From contig JACKHI010000001.1 of the NCBI GenBank assembly GCA_020639075.1, positions 4,588,001 through 4,652,000 on the forward strand: a stretch of DNA of 64,000 bases, read 5' to 3'. Position numbers and translations under genes: made by a program. Below the pieces are notes generated by a model. It searched no databases. It was given only the letters and a program-made list of their open reading frames with translations, and was not told the origin of the DNA. The stretch is from Phycisphaerales bacterium. GTDB lineage: Bacteria; Planctomycetota; Phycisphaerae; UBA1845; UTPLA1. Positions 1 through 10,570 of the stretch are shown piece after piece (position 1 is the first letter of the stretch; each line of letters opens with the position of its first letter).

Positions 1-1284
1 GACGCCGCCGGTTTCCGTTTGCCACCACGTGTCGATGATCGGGCAACGATTGCCGCCGATGTGCTCGTTGTACCACGCCCATGCGGCGGGGTTGATCGGC
101 TCGCCGACTGTGCCGAGAAGCTTCAGAGACGATAGGTCGTGCTTCTTCGGAAGTTCGGCGCCTTGTTTCATGAACGCGCGAATCGCCGTCGGCGCCGTAT
201 AGAACTTCGTGACGCCATAACGCTCACAGATCTGCCAGAACCGTTCCCAATCCGGGAAGTTCGGCGCGCCTTCGTACATCACGCTTGTGACGCCGTTCTG
301 CAACGGACCATAGACGATATAACTGTGCCCTGTGATCCAGCCGATGTCGGCCGTGCACCAGTAGACGTCGTCGGGCTTGTAGTCGAAGACCTGCTTGGCC
401 GAATGGCGCGTGTAAACCATGTAACCGGCCGTCGTATGCAGGATGCCCTTCGGTTTGCCCGTGCTGCCGCTCGTATAGAGCAGGAACAACATGTGCTCGG
501 CGTCGAGCTTCTCCGCGGCGCAGTCCTCTGACATGCCGTCAATGGCATCGCTCCACCAGATATCGCGACCGGCATCCCAGTGCACATCATTGTTGCAATG
601 CTTCAGGACGATGACTTTGCTTACCTTGTCAACAAGCTTGCACGCTTCGTCGACGTTGCTCTTCAATGGAACGACGCTGCCCCGACGCCAGCCGCCGTCC
701 GACGTGATGATGTGATGGGAGTCAGCATCCGTCAGGCGATCCGCAATGGCCTGCGCGCTGAATCCTCCGAAAATGACCGAGTGCGGCGCGCCGATCCGCG
801 CGCACGCGAGCATGGCGATCGTCAGCTCGGGCACCATCGGCAGATAGATCGTTACGCGGTCGTTTTTCTTGATACCCAGCTTCTTTAGCGCGTTCGCGAA
901 CCGGCACACGCGGGCGTGCAGTTGTCGATAGCTCAGCGTCACCTGCTGTTTCGGCGTGCCGTCCGCCGCCGCGGGTTCACCTTCCCAAATGATCGCCGGA
1001 TGATCCCCGAGGCCCTTCTCGATCTGGAAATCGAGGCAGTTGTAGCAGACGTTGGTCTGCCCCCCTGCGAACCACTTCGCCATCGGAGGATTCCACTCCA
1101 GCACGCGATCCCACTTCTTGAAGAAATGGGACTCCGCCGCGACTTCTCCCCAGTAACCCTCCGGATCGTTGATCGACCGGCGCCATTCCGTTTCGTACGC
1201 CTCCAATGACGGAACGTGGGCCTGTTTTGCGAAGTCTTTGGGTGGATTGTAGATCATTGGTTGCGTTGCGCTACTGACGCTCAT
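1..1284 (-). CDS. acs: Acetyl-CoA synthetase, 3' end cut by window edge
   Basis: AMP-forming acetate:CoA ligase, a cytoplasmic enzyme that activates acetate to acetyl-CoA through acetyl-AMP. My translation of the minus strand from 1284 gives 428 codons with no stop. The AMP-binding P-loop LLYTSGSTGKPKG is near residue 265 and TWWQTETGG is at the window edge. The N-terminal ACAS-type region (PSLEAYETEWRRSI) is present. About 220 C-terminal residues, including the acetylatable-lysine domain, should lie outside the window. The ATG at 1284 is chosen because AAGGAG (minus strand, 1291-1296) sits 6 nt upstream. The next gene is divergent. The family call is secure. Confidence 0.95.
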   Translation of the reverse strand, partial: MSVSSATQPMIYNPPKDFAKQAHVPSLEAYETEWRRSINDPEGYWGEVAAESHFFKKWDRVLEWNPPMAKWFAGGQTNVCYNCLDFQIEKGLGDHPAIIWEGEPAAADGTPKQQVTLSYRQLHARVCRFANALKKLGIKKNDRVTIYLPMVPELTIAMLACARIGAPHSVIFGGFSAQAIADRLTDADSHHIITSDGGWRRGSVVPLKSNVDEACKLVDKVSKVIVLKHCNNDVHWDAGRDIWWSDAIDGMSEDCAAEKLDAEHMLFLLYTSGSTGKPKGILHTTAGYMVYTRHSAKQVFDYKPDDVYWCTADIGWITGHSYIVYGPLQNGVTSVMYEGAPNFPDWERFWQICERYGVTKFYTAPTAIRAFMKQGAELPKKHDLSSLKLLGTVGEPINPAAWAWYNEHIGGNRCPIIDTWWQTETGGV

Positions 1285-1395
1285 CTCGTGCTCCTTACAA
1301 CTCATGCGCTACACGTCTGACGGGAATTCACATCATACGACTTCGCCCGACAACTCGCCAATTCTCGGCGACGAACTGTTCGGCGTGCGTCGGCG

Positions 1396-1401
1396 TATAG
1401 T
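1396..1401 (+). promoter_or_regulatory. Possible -10 box (TATAGT) for the mutase-like gene
   Basis: TATAGT lies 9 nt before the GTG at 1411. If used, transcription would start near 1408, leaving essentially no leader for the GTG start or about 90 nt before ATG 1501. No clear -35 element is seen. Confidence 0.35.
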
Positions 1402-1410
1402 CCTAATGCG

Positions 1411-3132
1411 GTGCGGATTGTGAATTGTGTCCGAGGCCCACGGGATCAGAAGGGGACGTCAGTGGTTTCCAAGCCGTTTGCGCGATACGATGCGTCACTT
1501 ATGGCTACGCCGCAGTCAACGGATGACTACAAACGCTATTGTCCGGGCGAAGAGAGCGTCAAGATCTCGACCGCCGTGTGCAGGGGGCGTCGACGCGCGC
1601 ATTTCCCCAAATGTCATGGCTGCCAATTCAACGATGACGAACAAACGGCGCGCGTCGTGGCGACACTGCCCGTCCGCGCCCCGCGCGAAGTCGCCGATTC
1701 CGCACGCGTCGTCAACGGTCAAGTCGTGGAAGCGAAGCGATCCGATTCCAAGATCGGTTCGATGTTCCGCGTTTCCGATATCGCGGGCAGCGTGCCGGAT
1801 CCGCTTTCAGACGAGGCCGCCTGGCGAATCGGCCACGCAACGGCGCAGTTCCTTCGGGCGAAGCTGCGCGGCTACGACCGGGCCGATCCTGATGCGAATT
1901 CCGTCTTCATCGGCCGCGATACGCGCCCGGACTCGCTTCGCATCGAGCAGGCCCTCGTCGAAGGCATCCGCGCGACTGGCACAGACGTGATCATGCTCGG
2001 TCTGATCGACACGCCGCAGCTCTACTTCGCCGTCGAGCAGACGCGCGCCTGCGGCGGCGTCATGGTCAGCGCCGGTCATCAGCCGATCGGTGAGAACGGC
2101 TTTAGAATCTGCGGCGCGAATGCGCTCCCGATCGGCATCGAAACGGGGCTCGGCAGCATCCGCGATATCGCCGTCCGCGTTCCCAAGCACGTGACGGGTG
2201 CGAACTCGCGACGGCTCGAGCGAGACCTGTCAGAAGCCTATATCGAATTCATGCGAAAGCCGCTCGCCGCGAAAACGCGTCTGCCGCGGCCGCTGCGCGT
2301 CGTTGTGGACGCGTCCAACGGCGTCGCCGGCAAGTGGTTTCCGATCCTCTTCCGCGGAATTCGCAACCTGCGCGTCACAAAGCTGAATTTTGAGACCGAT
2401 GGCAACTTCGCCCACGAACCCAATCCCCTGCGAAGCCGCTGCCTCCAGGATCTGCGGCAAGCCGTGCGCGATGAATCGGCCGACTTCGGCATTTGCTTCG
2501 ATGCCGCCGCCGAACGCTGCCTGTTCATTGACGACAAAGGACGCACCGTTCGGCCGGAGTTCATCATCGCACTGCTCGCACGGCACATGCTCAACACGAA
2601 TCCCGGCGCCGTGATCGTCTTCGACCATCGCGCCAGTACCGTGACGGAAGAGGAGATCATTCAGTCGGGCGGCACGGCGATCCGTGAGCGGATCGGGGCG
2701 GCCTACATCAAGCGCGCGATGTCGGAGAACGACGCCATCTTCGGCGGCGATCTGTCGGGGCGGCTGTTTTTCCGCGAAAGTGCGAATTGCGAATCGGCGC
2801 TGCTTGCGTTCGTGCATGTCGTCGATTTGCTGATGTCGGATGACCACAAGCTGAGTGATCTTGTCAAACCGCTGCAGCGCTACAGTACGTCCGGCGAGAT
2901 GTGCTATCGATGCGAAAACACGGAGCGCGTTCTCGGCAATCTGGAGGCGGCCCTGCCGAAGGCGCGCGTCGAGCGATTCGACGGCGTGACATTCCGGTTC
3001 CCGGACTGGTGGTTCAACATCCGCCCGAATGCCGCCGAGGGAACGCTCAAACTGAATATCGAGGCGCGCAGCCGCAAGAATATCGATGAGAAGCTGATTG
3101 TGCTCGAGCCCTTTCTCGGCGATCTGATGTGA
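1411..3132 (+). CDS. Phosphohexomutase-family protein with altered active site (possible pseudoenzyme)
   Basis: The fold resembles phosphoglucomutase/phosphomannomutase, which interconvert hexose 1- and 6-phosphates. A GxDxR segment (FIGRDTRPDS) and the general domain order are present. The catalytic loop reads SAGHQP near residue 222 where the family has TASHNP, so the phosphoserine is Gly. The metal loop reads DAAAER near residue 364 instead of DGDxDR. The sugar loop is GGDLSGR near residue 445 instead of GEXSGH. A Cys-rich N-terminus (YCPG, a later Cys, KCHGC) could bind a metal. The GTG start at 1411 gives 573 residues and lies 9 nt after a TATAGT box; ATG 1501 (543 residues) is equally possible. 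It ends 1 nt from the stop of the convergent GT87-like gene. Enzymatic activity is doubtful. Confidence 0.75.
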   Translation: MRIVNCVRGPRDQKGTSVVSKPFARYDASLMATPQSTDDYKRYCPGEESVKISTAVCRGRRRAHFPKCHGCQFNDDEQTARVVATLPVRAPREVADSARVVNGQVVEAKRSDSKIGSMFRVSDIAGSVPDPLSDEAAWRIGHATAQFLRAKLRGYDRADPDANSVFIGRDTRPDSLRIEQALVEGIRATGTDVIMLGLIDTPQLYFAVEQTRACGGVMVSAGHQPIGENGFRICGANALPIGIETGLGSIRDIAVRVPKHVTGANSRRLERDLSEAYIEFMRKPLAAKTRLPRPLRVVVDASNGVAGKWFPILFRGIRNLRVTKLNFETDGNFAHEPNPLRSRCLQDLRQAVRDESADFGICFDAAAERCLFIDDKGRTVRPEFIIALLARHMLNTNPGAVIVFDHRASTVTEEEIIQSGGTAIRERIGAAYIKRAMSENDAIFGGDLSGRLFFRESANCESALLAFVHVVDLLMSDDHKLSDLVKPLQRYSTSGEMCYRCENTERVLGNLEAALPKARVERFDGVTFRFPDWWFNIRPNAAEGTLKLNIEARSRKNIDEKLIVLEPFLGDLM

Positions 3133-3133
3133 G

Positions 3134-4531
3134 TTACGCGCCGCGAGTCAGTGCCGCGTCGAAGCCTTCCTGGCTGATCCGGTTCGAACGTTCCGCCGTT
3201 CTGCTGACCGATCGCAGTGCGGCGATACCGACGAACAGTACGATCAACATGGCCCAGGGGACGTTCGTCTGAACAAATGCGAGGAGTATGTACGGCACGT
3301 CCGCACTTCCCCCCGCGACGGCAGGCCCCGCGAACATCGAGATCACTGCGGCGAACCAGAGCAGAGACGCCAGTCCGTACGGAATCGACCTGCGATATCG
3401 CAACAACCACGCGACGAGCGGCGCGATCACGACAATCGCGTCATAGACCCGGTGATACACGGCGATCATCGTGAATGCCAGCACGACAACGTAGCGGAGT
3501 TCAATGAACTCGTTCTTCACGTGTGATCCCGACGGCCGGCGACACGCGAAAATTGTGATCGCCGAGATCAGAAGCAGGATCACGTTTCGCCATTCGGCCA
3601 TCGATGGCGCCAGGCGAAACAACAGCGACGGCAACTCAACGTGCAGGGCCGTGTAGTCCAGCGATGCGTAGTGATTCACGGCGCCCGCGGACATGCTCCC
3701 GATCCCCGTCGCCAGCATCTGCGGAATCCATCCGAAAGGTGATTCCCCCGCAAAGCCGATTGACGCGATCCCCAGCAGCAGCGTCTGTGTCACAAACGCG
3801 GCCGCCAGGAGCCGCCAGCGTCGCTCGACAGCGAATAGAAACGCCAATGGCGCACAGAGCGTGTACTTGATCAGGGCAAGCCCGAACAGGAATCCGGCGA
3901 GTCCGGGCCTTGCGTCTCGGTATCGCAGCGTCAGAACCACAAGCAGCGTCGTGATGATCGCGAGATTGCTCACGATCAGCCCGTAATGCAGCGGAAACCC
4001 CAGGACCAGAATACAACCAGCAGCCTGCGGCAAGGACGGTGCCAGCGTCGGGCAGGGCCCGGCGGGTTCAACCGCGCCGGCGAACGTCGCCCCTCGACCG
4101 GAGTCCGATGGCTTTGCAGATACAATGTTCCGCGCAATGAATCCAGCTGCGGCCGCATTTATGACAAGCCAGATCGCAAAGGCTTCGGGGAAGGGGAGCC
4201 AAGCCAATGCTGTCAGAAGCGGGGCGATCGACAGCGGATAGACGTTCGGTGTCTGCGGTCGCCCGGGAGCTGTCGCGTTCGGCATTCCGCTGGCGGACCA
4301 GATTTCCTTGAGTGTCGCGTCGTCGTAGGGGTTCCGATTCTGGAGCCAGGATCTTGCCGCGGTATAGGTCATCCGGAAGTCAATGCCGATCTGGTAATCT
4401 CGATGAGCGCGGGCGAGTTCACGAAGTGACATTGCGAATGGAATCATGCACACCGCCGCCGCCAGAACGCACCGTAAGGTACCGGCGGCGGCCGCGTTAT
4501 GTGAGATAGTTGTCCTCCCGTGCAGGGTCAT
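3134..4531 (-). CDS. Polytopic membrane protein, GT87/DUF2029-like glycosyltransferase
   Basis: 465-residue protein with about ten hydrophobic segments. The first loop after TM1 carries acidic and aromatic residues (DFRMTYTAARSWLQ, NPYDD) as in the GT87/DUF2029 family, whose members use polyprenyl-phosphate sugars on the outer face of the membrane. The segment PNVYPLSIAPLLT precedes TM2, as is common in this family. The ATG at 4531 has GGAG 4 nt upstream (ATGGAGCAGC). It converges on the mutase-like gene. Acceptor and donor cannot be told from sequence; a role in cell-envelope glycan assembly is inferred. Confidence 0.65.
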   Translation of the reverse strand: MTLHGRTTISHNAAAAGTLRCVLAAAVCMIPFAMSLRELARAHRDYQIGIDFRMTYTAARSWLQNRNPYDDATLKEIWSASGMPNATAPGRPQTPNVYPLSIAPLLTALAWLPFPEAFAIWLVINAAAAGFIARNIVSAKPSDSGRGATFAGAVEPAGPCPTLAPSLPQAAGCILVLGFPLHYGLIVSNLAIITTLLVVLTLRYRDARPGLAGFLFGLALIKYTLCAPLAFLFAVERRWRLLAAAFVTQTLLLGIASIGFAGESPFGWIPQMLATGIGSMSAGAVNHYASLDYTALHVELPSLLFRLAPSMAEWRNVILLLISAITIFACRRPSGSHVKNEFIELRYVVVLAFTMIAVYHRVYDAIVVIAPLVAWLLRYRRSIPYGLASLLWFAAVISMFAGPAVAGGSADVPYILLAFVQTNVPWAMLIVLFVGIAALRSVSRTAERSNRISQEGFDAALTRGA

Positions 4532-4823
4532 GCTGCTCCATGGGGTTGAATCAATGGGTGTATGATGCTGATCGACTGAATCCGCGAGGCGCTTGCCGGA
4601 AAGGACGAATCGGAGTCGTTGGTTTGGCTGAGGCGATCCTTGTGGCGTGACACGCTGTATTACGGGGCCCAGGAGGAAATCGTTGCGATCGCTGACGGCC
4701 GATATTAGGATGGTATGCGTGTAGAGACTGACGCTCGCTCGCCGAAATGAGCCGGATCGGCGGCGGTTGACGAATACCGGGTCGCCCCCGCGTCGTCTTT
4801 GTTATCAACGAAGGGATTGTTCT

Positions 4824-6191
4824 ATGGTGCGCTGGCATCTGCTGGTTCGGAGTTTCATATTCATTGGTCTCGGTCTCGCCGTACTCGGTGCGCGCGGACT
4901 ACGCGCAGCCAATCCGCCTATCGATTTCGACGACTTCGTCTTGCAGGACGACGATAAGTCGCCGGAACGCAAGTCGAATTCCGCCAAGGACGGCGAAAAA
5001 GAGGGCCCGAGGGTTCGTTGGGGTCAGCGCCGCAACGAATCGGACGAGAAATACGACAAGCGCTACAAGAAGATGATGCGGCGCACCAAGCAGGATCCGA
5101 AGGATGACATTCATGGCGGCGTCATCACGGATGGCGAAAAGCGCATTCGTCTGTGGACCTACAAGGGACCGCTCTTCATCGTCCGCACAGACATCGACAA
5201 GGAATTCACCGTCGACACGGCGATGTACATGGAGAAACTGCACCGCGAGTACGGCGAAGCCTATCAGAAGCTCCTCGGCATTCCCGTCCAGATGCACGAA
5301 AAGGTCGAGGTCATCGTCTTTTCGGATCGAGCGACCTACATGCGGAATGGCGGCACGCCCGGCAGCGGCGGGTTCTTCCACCCGATCGCCGTGCCCGCCA
5401 ACGGCGATCGCAGCCCCCAATGGCCCGCGCAGCGTTTCCGGCTTCAGCAGTTCACCAGCGGCGTCACCAAGTTCGAGAAGTGGGAGAAGGGTACGCTCAA
5501 GCACGAAGCGGCGCACATGGAATTGCAGATGCGCCTCGGTTACTCCCTCTTGCCGCAGATCAACTACGCGATCCCTATCCAGGCGCCGCGCTGGTTTAAT
5601 GAAGGCCACGCGTCCGTCTTCGAATACTGGGATTTCGACAAAACGGTCGACGAGAACTTCGCCGACATTCCCAATCGCGGTCGATACGCCCCCGTCATCC
5701 GCCGACTCCACGACACGAAGCAGTGGAAGGATTTTGATTACGTCTGGACGATCGACGCCCAGACTTGGCACGGTGACATGACTTCCGACCAGGGTTTCTT
5801 CAACTACGCCCAGGCCTGGAGCCTCTGCGCCTACATGATGAACGGCGGCATTGCCGGCAAGAAGGATTTCCGGGCCGTCTTCGATCTGTCCAAGCGCGTC
5901 GGCGTCGACCAGGAAAACCGCAAGGGCGTCGGCAAGCGCGCCTGGGAACTGAACTTCCCGCCCGATCGCCAGAAGGAACTGGAAGACAACTGGAACAAGT
6001 GGGTCTCGGCAAACGTCTCGCGCGACAAGAAAGTGCCGGATGAGGAGTACTTCCTCCGCCGCATGTACTACAACCCCGAAGTCACGCGCAAGCTCAAGAA
6101 GTTCGAGACCGAGGAAGAACAGGAAGCCAACAAGGAATGGCTTGATAAGCAGAACAAGAAGCGGAAGAAGAGCAAGAAGATCGAAAAATAA
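4824..6191 (+). CDS. Secreted gluzincin-like HExxH protein (DUF1570-like)
   Basis: 455 residues. The N-terminus has a signal-like segment (residues 8-30, ending GLRAA). A HEAAH motif lies at 227-231 and a downstream glutamate in NEGHA at 260, the spacing expected of gluzincin zinc peptidases and of the DUF1570 family. An acidic, charged linker follows the signal and the C-terminus is a Lys-rich tail (KKRKKSKK). ATG 4824 is preferred over the upstream in-frame ATG at 4767 because AAGGGA precedes it by 7 nt and it begins the signal peptide. A related gene is at 13641-14804. Peptidase activity is inferred from the motif only. Confidence 0.7.
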   Translation: MVRWHLLVRSFIFIGLGLAVLGARGLRAANPPIDFDDFVLQDDDKSPERKSNSAKDGEKEGPRVRWGQRRNESDEKYDKRYKKMMRRTKQDPKDDIHGGVITDGEKRIRLWTYKGPLFIVRTDIDKEFTVDTAMYMEKLHREYGEAYQKLLGIPVQMHEKVEVIVFSDRATYMRNGGTPGSGGFFHPIAVPANGDRSPQWPAQRFRLQQFTSGVTKFEKWEKGTLKHEAAHMELQMRLGYSLLPQINYAIPIQAPRWFNEGHASVFEYWDFDKTVDENFADIPNRGRYAPVIRRLHDTKQWKDFDYVWTIDAQTWHGDMTSDQGFFNYAQAWSLCAYMMNGGIAGKKDFRAVFDLSKRVGVDQENRKGVGKRAWELNFPPDRQKELEDNWNKWVSANVSRDKKVPDEEYFLRRMYYNPEVTRKLKKFETEEEQEANKEWLDKQNKKRKKSKKIEK

Positions 6192-6460
6192 TCCCGCTTC
6201 ATGTTGAAGAGGCTGCGTTTATTCCCAGACCGCCTTCACGCGTTCTCGCTTCGACTCGAATCGATCCACAATATTCCCGCGGCGAACTTCGACAACGAAG
6301 AACGCCGCGTTCCTTTTTACATGAGTCATCGTCTCTGCCGGGCGCCATGCCGACCTTATGGGTGAGACTGTCCGGGAATTCGAGAGAGAATTCTCGATCC
6401 AGACAGCCATTAGAAATCACGCCTGTTTGCGGGGTAAAAATCGCTCCGAAGGAGCGCCGG

Positions 6461-6516
6461 ATCGTAGCCGCGGGTGGAGCGAAGACCGCGAAGCGGTCGA
6501 AGCGCAACCCGTGGAT
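6461..6516 (+). repeat. Dispersed nested-hairpin element, copy 1
   Basis: Outer arms CCGCGGGT (6468-6475) and ACCCGTGG (6507-6514) enclose an inner stem GACCGC/GCGGTC (6484-6498). The conserved segments GGAGCG and AGCGCAACCC are shared with copies at 25644, 25819, 26851 and 47822. Short hairpins flank it (GCTCCGAAGGAGC at about 6443-6455, GCCCTGAAGGGC at about 6541-6552). The 459 bases between 6192 and 6650 hold this element and no convincing gene. Confidence 0.7.
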
Positions 6517-6650
6517 CGTGTTTCCTTTTGTTTGAATTCCGCCCTGAAGGGCGCGAAGAAAGTCCGGAAGGGAGTCTTGTCGTCATTCAGGCGGAACAAT
6601 GCGGTGCTTTGGTATCGGGTCCAACTCACTGCAGGGCAGATTCACCCACT

Positions 6651-7442
6651 CTACAGGACTTGCAATTTCCGCATCATCTCGCGCAGCAGCGACGCCACGC
6701 GATCACCCTGACTGCCGTCGCTATCCATCGCCATGGCGTATTCAATCAATAGACCGCTGGCGAATCTTTGCGACGTCCACGCGTCCAGCAGTTCGACAAG
6801 TGTTTCAATTGCAGCGACGTCGGCCCATTCCTGTGACAAGAAGAAACACTGGAAATCGAACGACGTTCCCGACTGCGCAAGGTATGCAGGCGGCTGCAAC
6901 GCGTTCTCCCAATTGTTCGCCGCATATGTGGGCGCCAGCGATTCGCAGACGGCCCGAAAGATTCGTTGTTGCCACGCATCGGTCAGTTCGGCCTCGGCAA
7001 CGTCATCGGAGGTCATTTCCGAAGCGCCGACGTTTTGCCGAAGATTCAAGGCCGCACCGCTCGCATGGATCTCGATCGCGTGCGCGTCGCCGCGATCATA
7101 GCTCTCGTCGAACACCAACGCATAATTCAGATAGATCGGTACGTCCTGCGGCGTCGTGGGACTCAGATGACACAGAATCGGCAGCCAATCGACCGACGAC
7201 AGCGCTGTCGCCGCATCCCAATTCTCGAACATCGCACACTCGGCTTCGGGGTTACCCAACCAGGCCGGCTGCCGAAACCGAGGCAACCGGCCGTCCACAC
7301 TTCGCAGCGCTTCCAACTGCGCGACGTCATACCCATCCGCAATCAGCCAACGCATGCACGCCGCAAACGACGCCTCCTGCGGTCGATTGTGCCAATAGAA
7401 GCCCAATTGGATGTGCGGTGCTTGCAGGTAGTTGTTGATCAT
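6651..7442 (-). CDS. Hypothetical cytoplasmic protein
   Basis: 263 residues, no signal peptide or membrane segment. I do not recognise the family. The N-terminus (MINNYLQAPHIQLGFYW) looks like a genuine start. The frame stays open upstream to 7886 but that part reads as low-complexity and includes repeat modules, so ATG 7442 is chosen; no clear RBS supports it. The protein is rich in Trp, acidic residues and Ala, with a helical C-terminus (REMMRKLQ). It stands alone, downstream of fumC on the same strand across a 600-base repeat-bearing gap. Confidence 0.5.
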   Translation of the reverse strand: MINNYLQAPHIQLGFYWHNRPQEASFAACMRWLIADGYDVAQLEALRSVDGRLPRFRQPAWLGNPEAECAMFENWDAATALSSVDWLPILCHLSPTTPQDVPIYLNYALVFDESYDRGDAHAIEIHASGAALNLRQNVGASEMTSDDVAEAELTDAWQQRIFRAVCESLAPTYAANNWENALQPPAYLAQSGTSFDFQCFFLSQEWADVAAIETLVELLDAWTSQRFASGLLIEYAMAMDSDGSQGDRVASLLREMMRKLQVL

Positions 7443-7819
7443 TGGCCCAGTCCGGCGCGAATTCGGAAATGCGGGCAAATCCCGCCAATGTTTCGTTGAC
7501 CCATTGCACGCGAACGACCGCAATGGGCGAAGCGCCGAGCAACCCTCCCAAGTGGCACAAGACCGCCCGCCGTCAGAAATCGGCGTGTCGGCCGTTTGCA
7601 CGAATTTGCGCGAGTTTGCGACACTTTGCGGCACTTTGCACCCCCGCGTTTCCGCCGCAAACGGGCCCAACGCGTGACGACGAAAGGAGTTACCCCGTGC
7701 AAACCGCAGTGCAAACGAATCTCGGTGTTTCGGCCGGCGCAAACTGCCGAATGGAGCGAGATTTGCATCGCGACAAGAGATTTTCAAGATTTTTGTCGTC
7801 GACGCACGGTTCACTCGGC

Positions 7820-8005
7820 TCGGCACTGCTTGAGAGCAGTGGCGCCCGCGGTGTTTGGTGGTTCCTCCAGCTCGCACTGCTGACACAGCAGTGGCACCCG
7901 GTCTGTCGGGTCGATGACCCGACCTACGATGCTGACACAGCCGTGGAACCTGGCCGTCGGGTCGATGAGCCGGCCTACGGCGGACTGGTGGGCACGGCCC
8001 ACCCT
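7820..8005. repeat. Array of dispersed palindromic modules
   Basis: The 602-base gap between the hypothetical gene and fumC contains several short palindromes in series: CACTGCT...AGCAGTG at 7824-7841 and 7875-7893, GTCGGGTC-GAT-GACCCGAC at 7905-7923, a degenerate copy at about 7955-7973, and GGTGGGC-ACG-GCCCACC at 7987-8003. The last two module types recur in the 218-bp repeats at 46.2-46.9 kb and one recurs at 29579. A long plus-strand frame through here and fumC is judged a shadow. Confidence 0.7.
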
Positions 8006-8044
8006 ACGACTCGCCACTCACGATTCAAAACCCACGACTCACAA

Positions 8045-9445
<1,401 letters not shown>

Positions 9446-9685
9446 GGTTGTGACTCCAAAGGTGTGCGTTATTTCTCGTCTCGCGATGGTTTGGATCGCG
9501 TTTGTCTTCTGGTTTCGCCGGCGCGCCATTCAGAGCCGCGACCGCAAGGAAGCGGTACCAGCGTACATCGCCATGACCGCGCGAACTCGGCAAATCACCG
9601 GGCGCGGTTCCGAAAGAGATCATATCGCAAGATTGGAGGGTGCTCTATGGGTAACGAGAATGCAAGACGTTGGGCGATAGCAAGG

Positions 9686-10537
9686 TCACGTTCGCCCGCC
9701 GATGCGGGGAAACTCTCGTCTCAGAATCAGCAGGCATATGGCTGCACACAAGAGAGCCAGCGCGTCAGCCATCCAGTATGCCCACTGCGACCAGACTTCA
9801 TATCCACCGGTCAGGGTCGACAGCGGTATCAGCCATGCCAGAAACACCAGTGCGGCGGACGTGCCACTCGCAACAAGCCCAGTGCGCAGGGTGCGACGCC
9901 ACCTCGCGTCGCCGACGGCCACGAGGATTCCAGACAACCAAAGAAACGTGGAAAACGGGGCCAGGGAGTCCAGGATCCCGGCGGCAATGCCGGCGTTCAC
10001 TCGCAGAGTCCGAGCCGGTGGAAAGAGAATCAGGATTCCCCATCTGACTGCGTAGTCCACAATAAGCAGGCTCAATACAGCAAGGTAGATAACGACGACG
10101 AGCATGATCAGTGCTCGCCGGTTCGGCACGCGCAGCGCAAGCAAGACCAGAACGCATGCTGCCCCCGTGCGCGTCGCGACGGAGCACCACGAAAGAAACG
10201 CTTGGATTTCCCCGAATCCAAAGTTATCGTGCGGCGGCACAGTTGCAATCCAGTAATTGACAAGCGTTTGAAAATGCACGGTCACTACCGCGTCTATCGC
10301 CCACGTCATTGCGAGTAGTATCAATGCCAATCGAAGCCAGCGCAGCGACAGAAGGTCGCGCACGAGCAGGTAAGCCGGCACGCGCGATTGCTCAACCGGC
10401 GTGCCGCACTCACCGCAGTTCGCGCTCCAACTCAGCGTGCGCAGGTTGTGGCCGCAGCGGATGCAGTGGAGATCGGCATCGAGTGGTCGGACTCCGGCAT
10501 ATGCGAAATCGTAGCGAAAACACGCGCGGTAAGGCAA
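9686..10537 (-). CDS. Membrane protein with N-terminal zinc ribbon
   Basis: 283 residues. Cys25, Cys28, Cys41 and Cys44 form a CxxCGxNL...CxECG zinc-ribbon, followed by about six hydrophobic segments. The same ribbon occurs at the C-terminus of the protein at 29675-30088. The start is TTG 10537; no ATG exists before the ribbon, so the true start may differ slightly. Function unknown. A 14-bp tandem repeat tract lies just upstream (10571-10715). Confidence 0.55.
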   Translation of the reverse strand: MPYRACFRYDFAYAGVRPLDADLHCIRCGHNLRTLSWSANCGECGTPVEQSRVPAYLLVRDLLSLRWLRLALILLAMTWAIDAVVTVHFQTLVNYWIATVPPHDNFGFGEIQAFLSWCSVATRTGAACVLVLLALRVPNRRALIMLVVVIYLAVLSLLIVDYAVRWGILILFPPARTLRVNAGIAAGILDSLAPFSTFLWLSGILVAVGDARWRRTLRTGLVASGTSAALVFLAWLIPLSTLTGGYEVWSQWAYWMADALALLCAAICLLILRREFPRIGGRT

Positions 10538-10570
10538 TTGCGGCGATCGTCAGGAAAGGAGAATCGCAGA

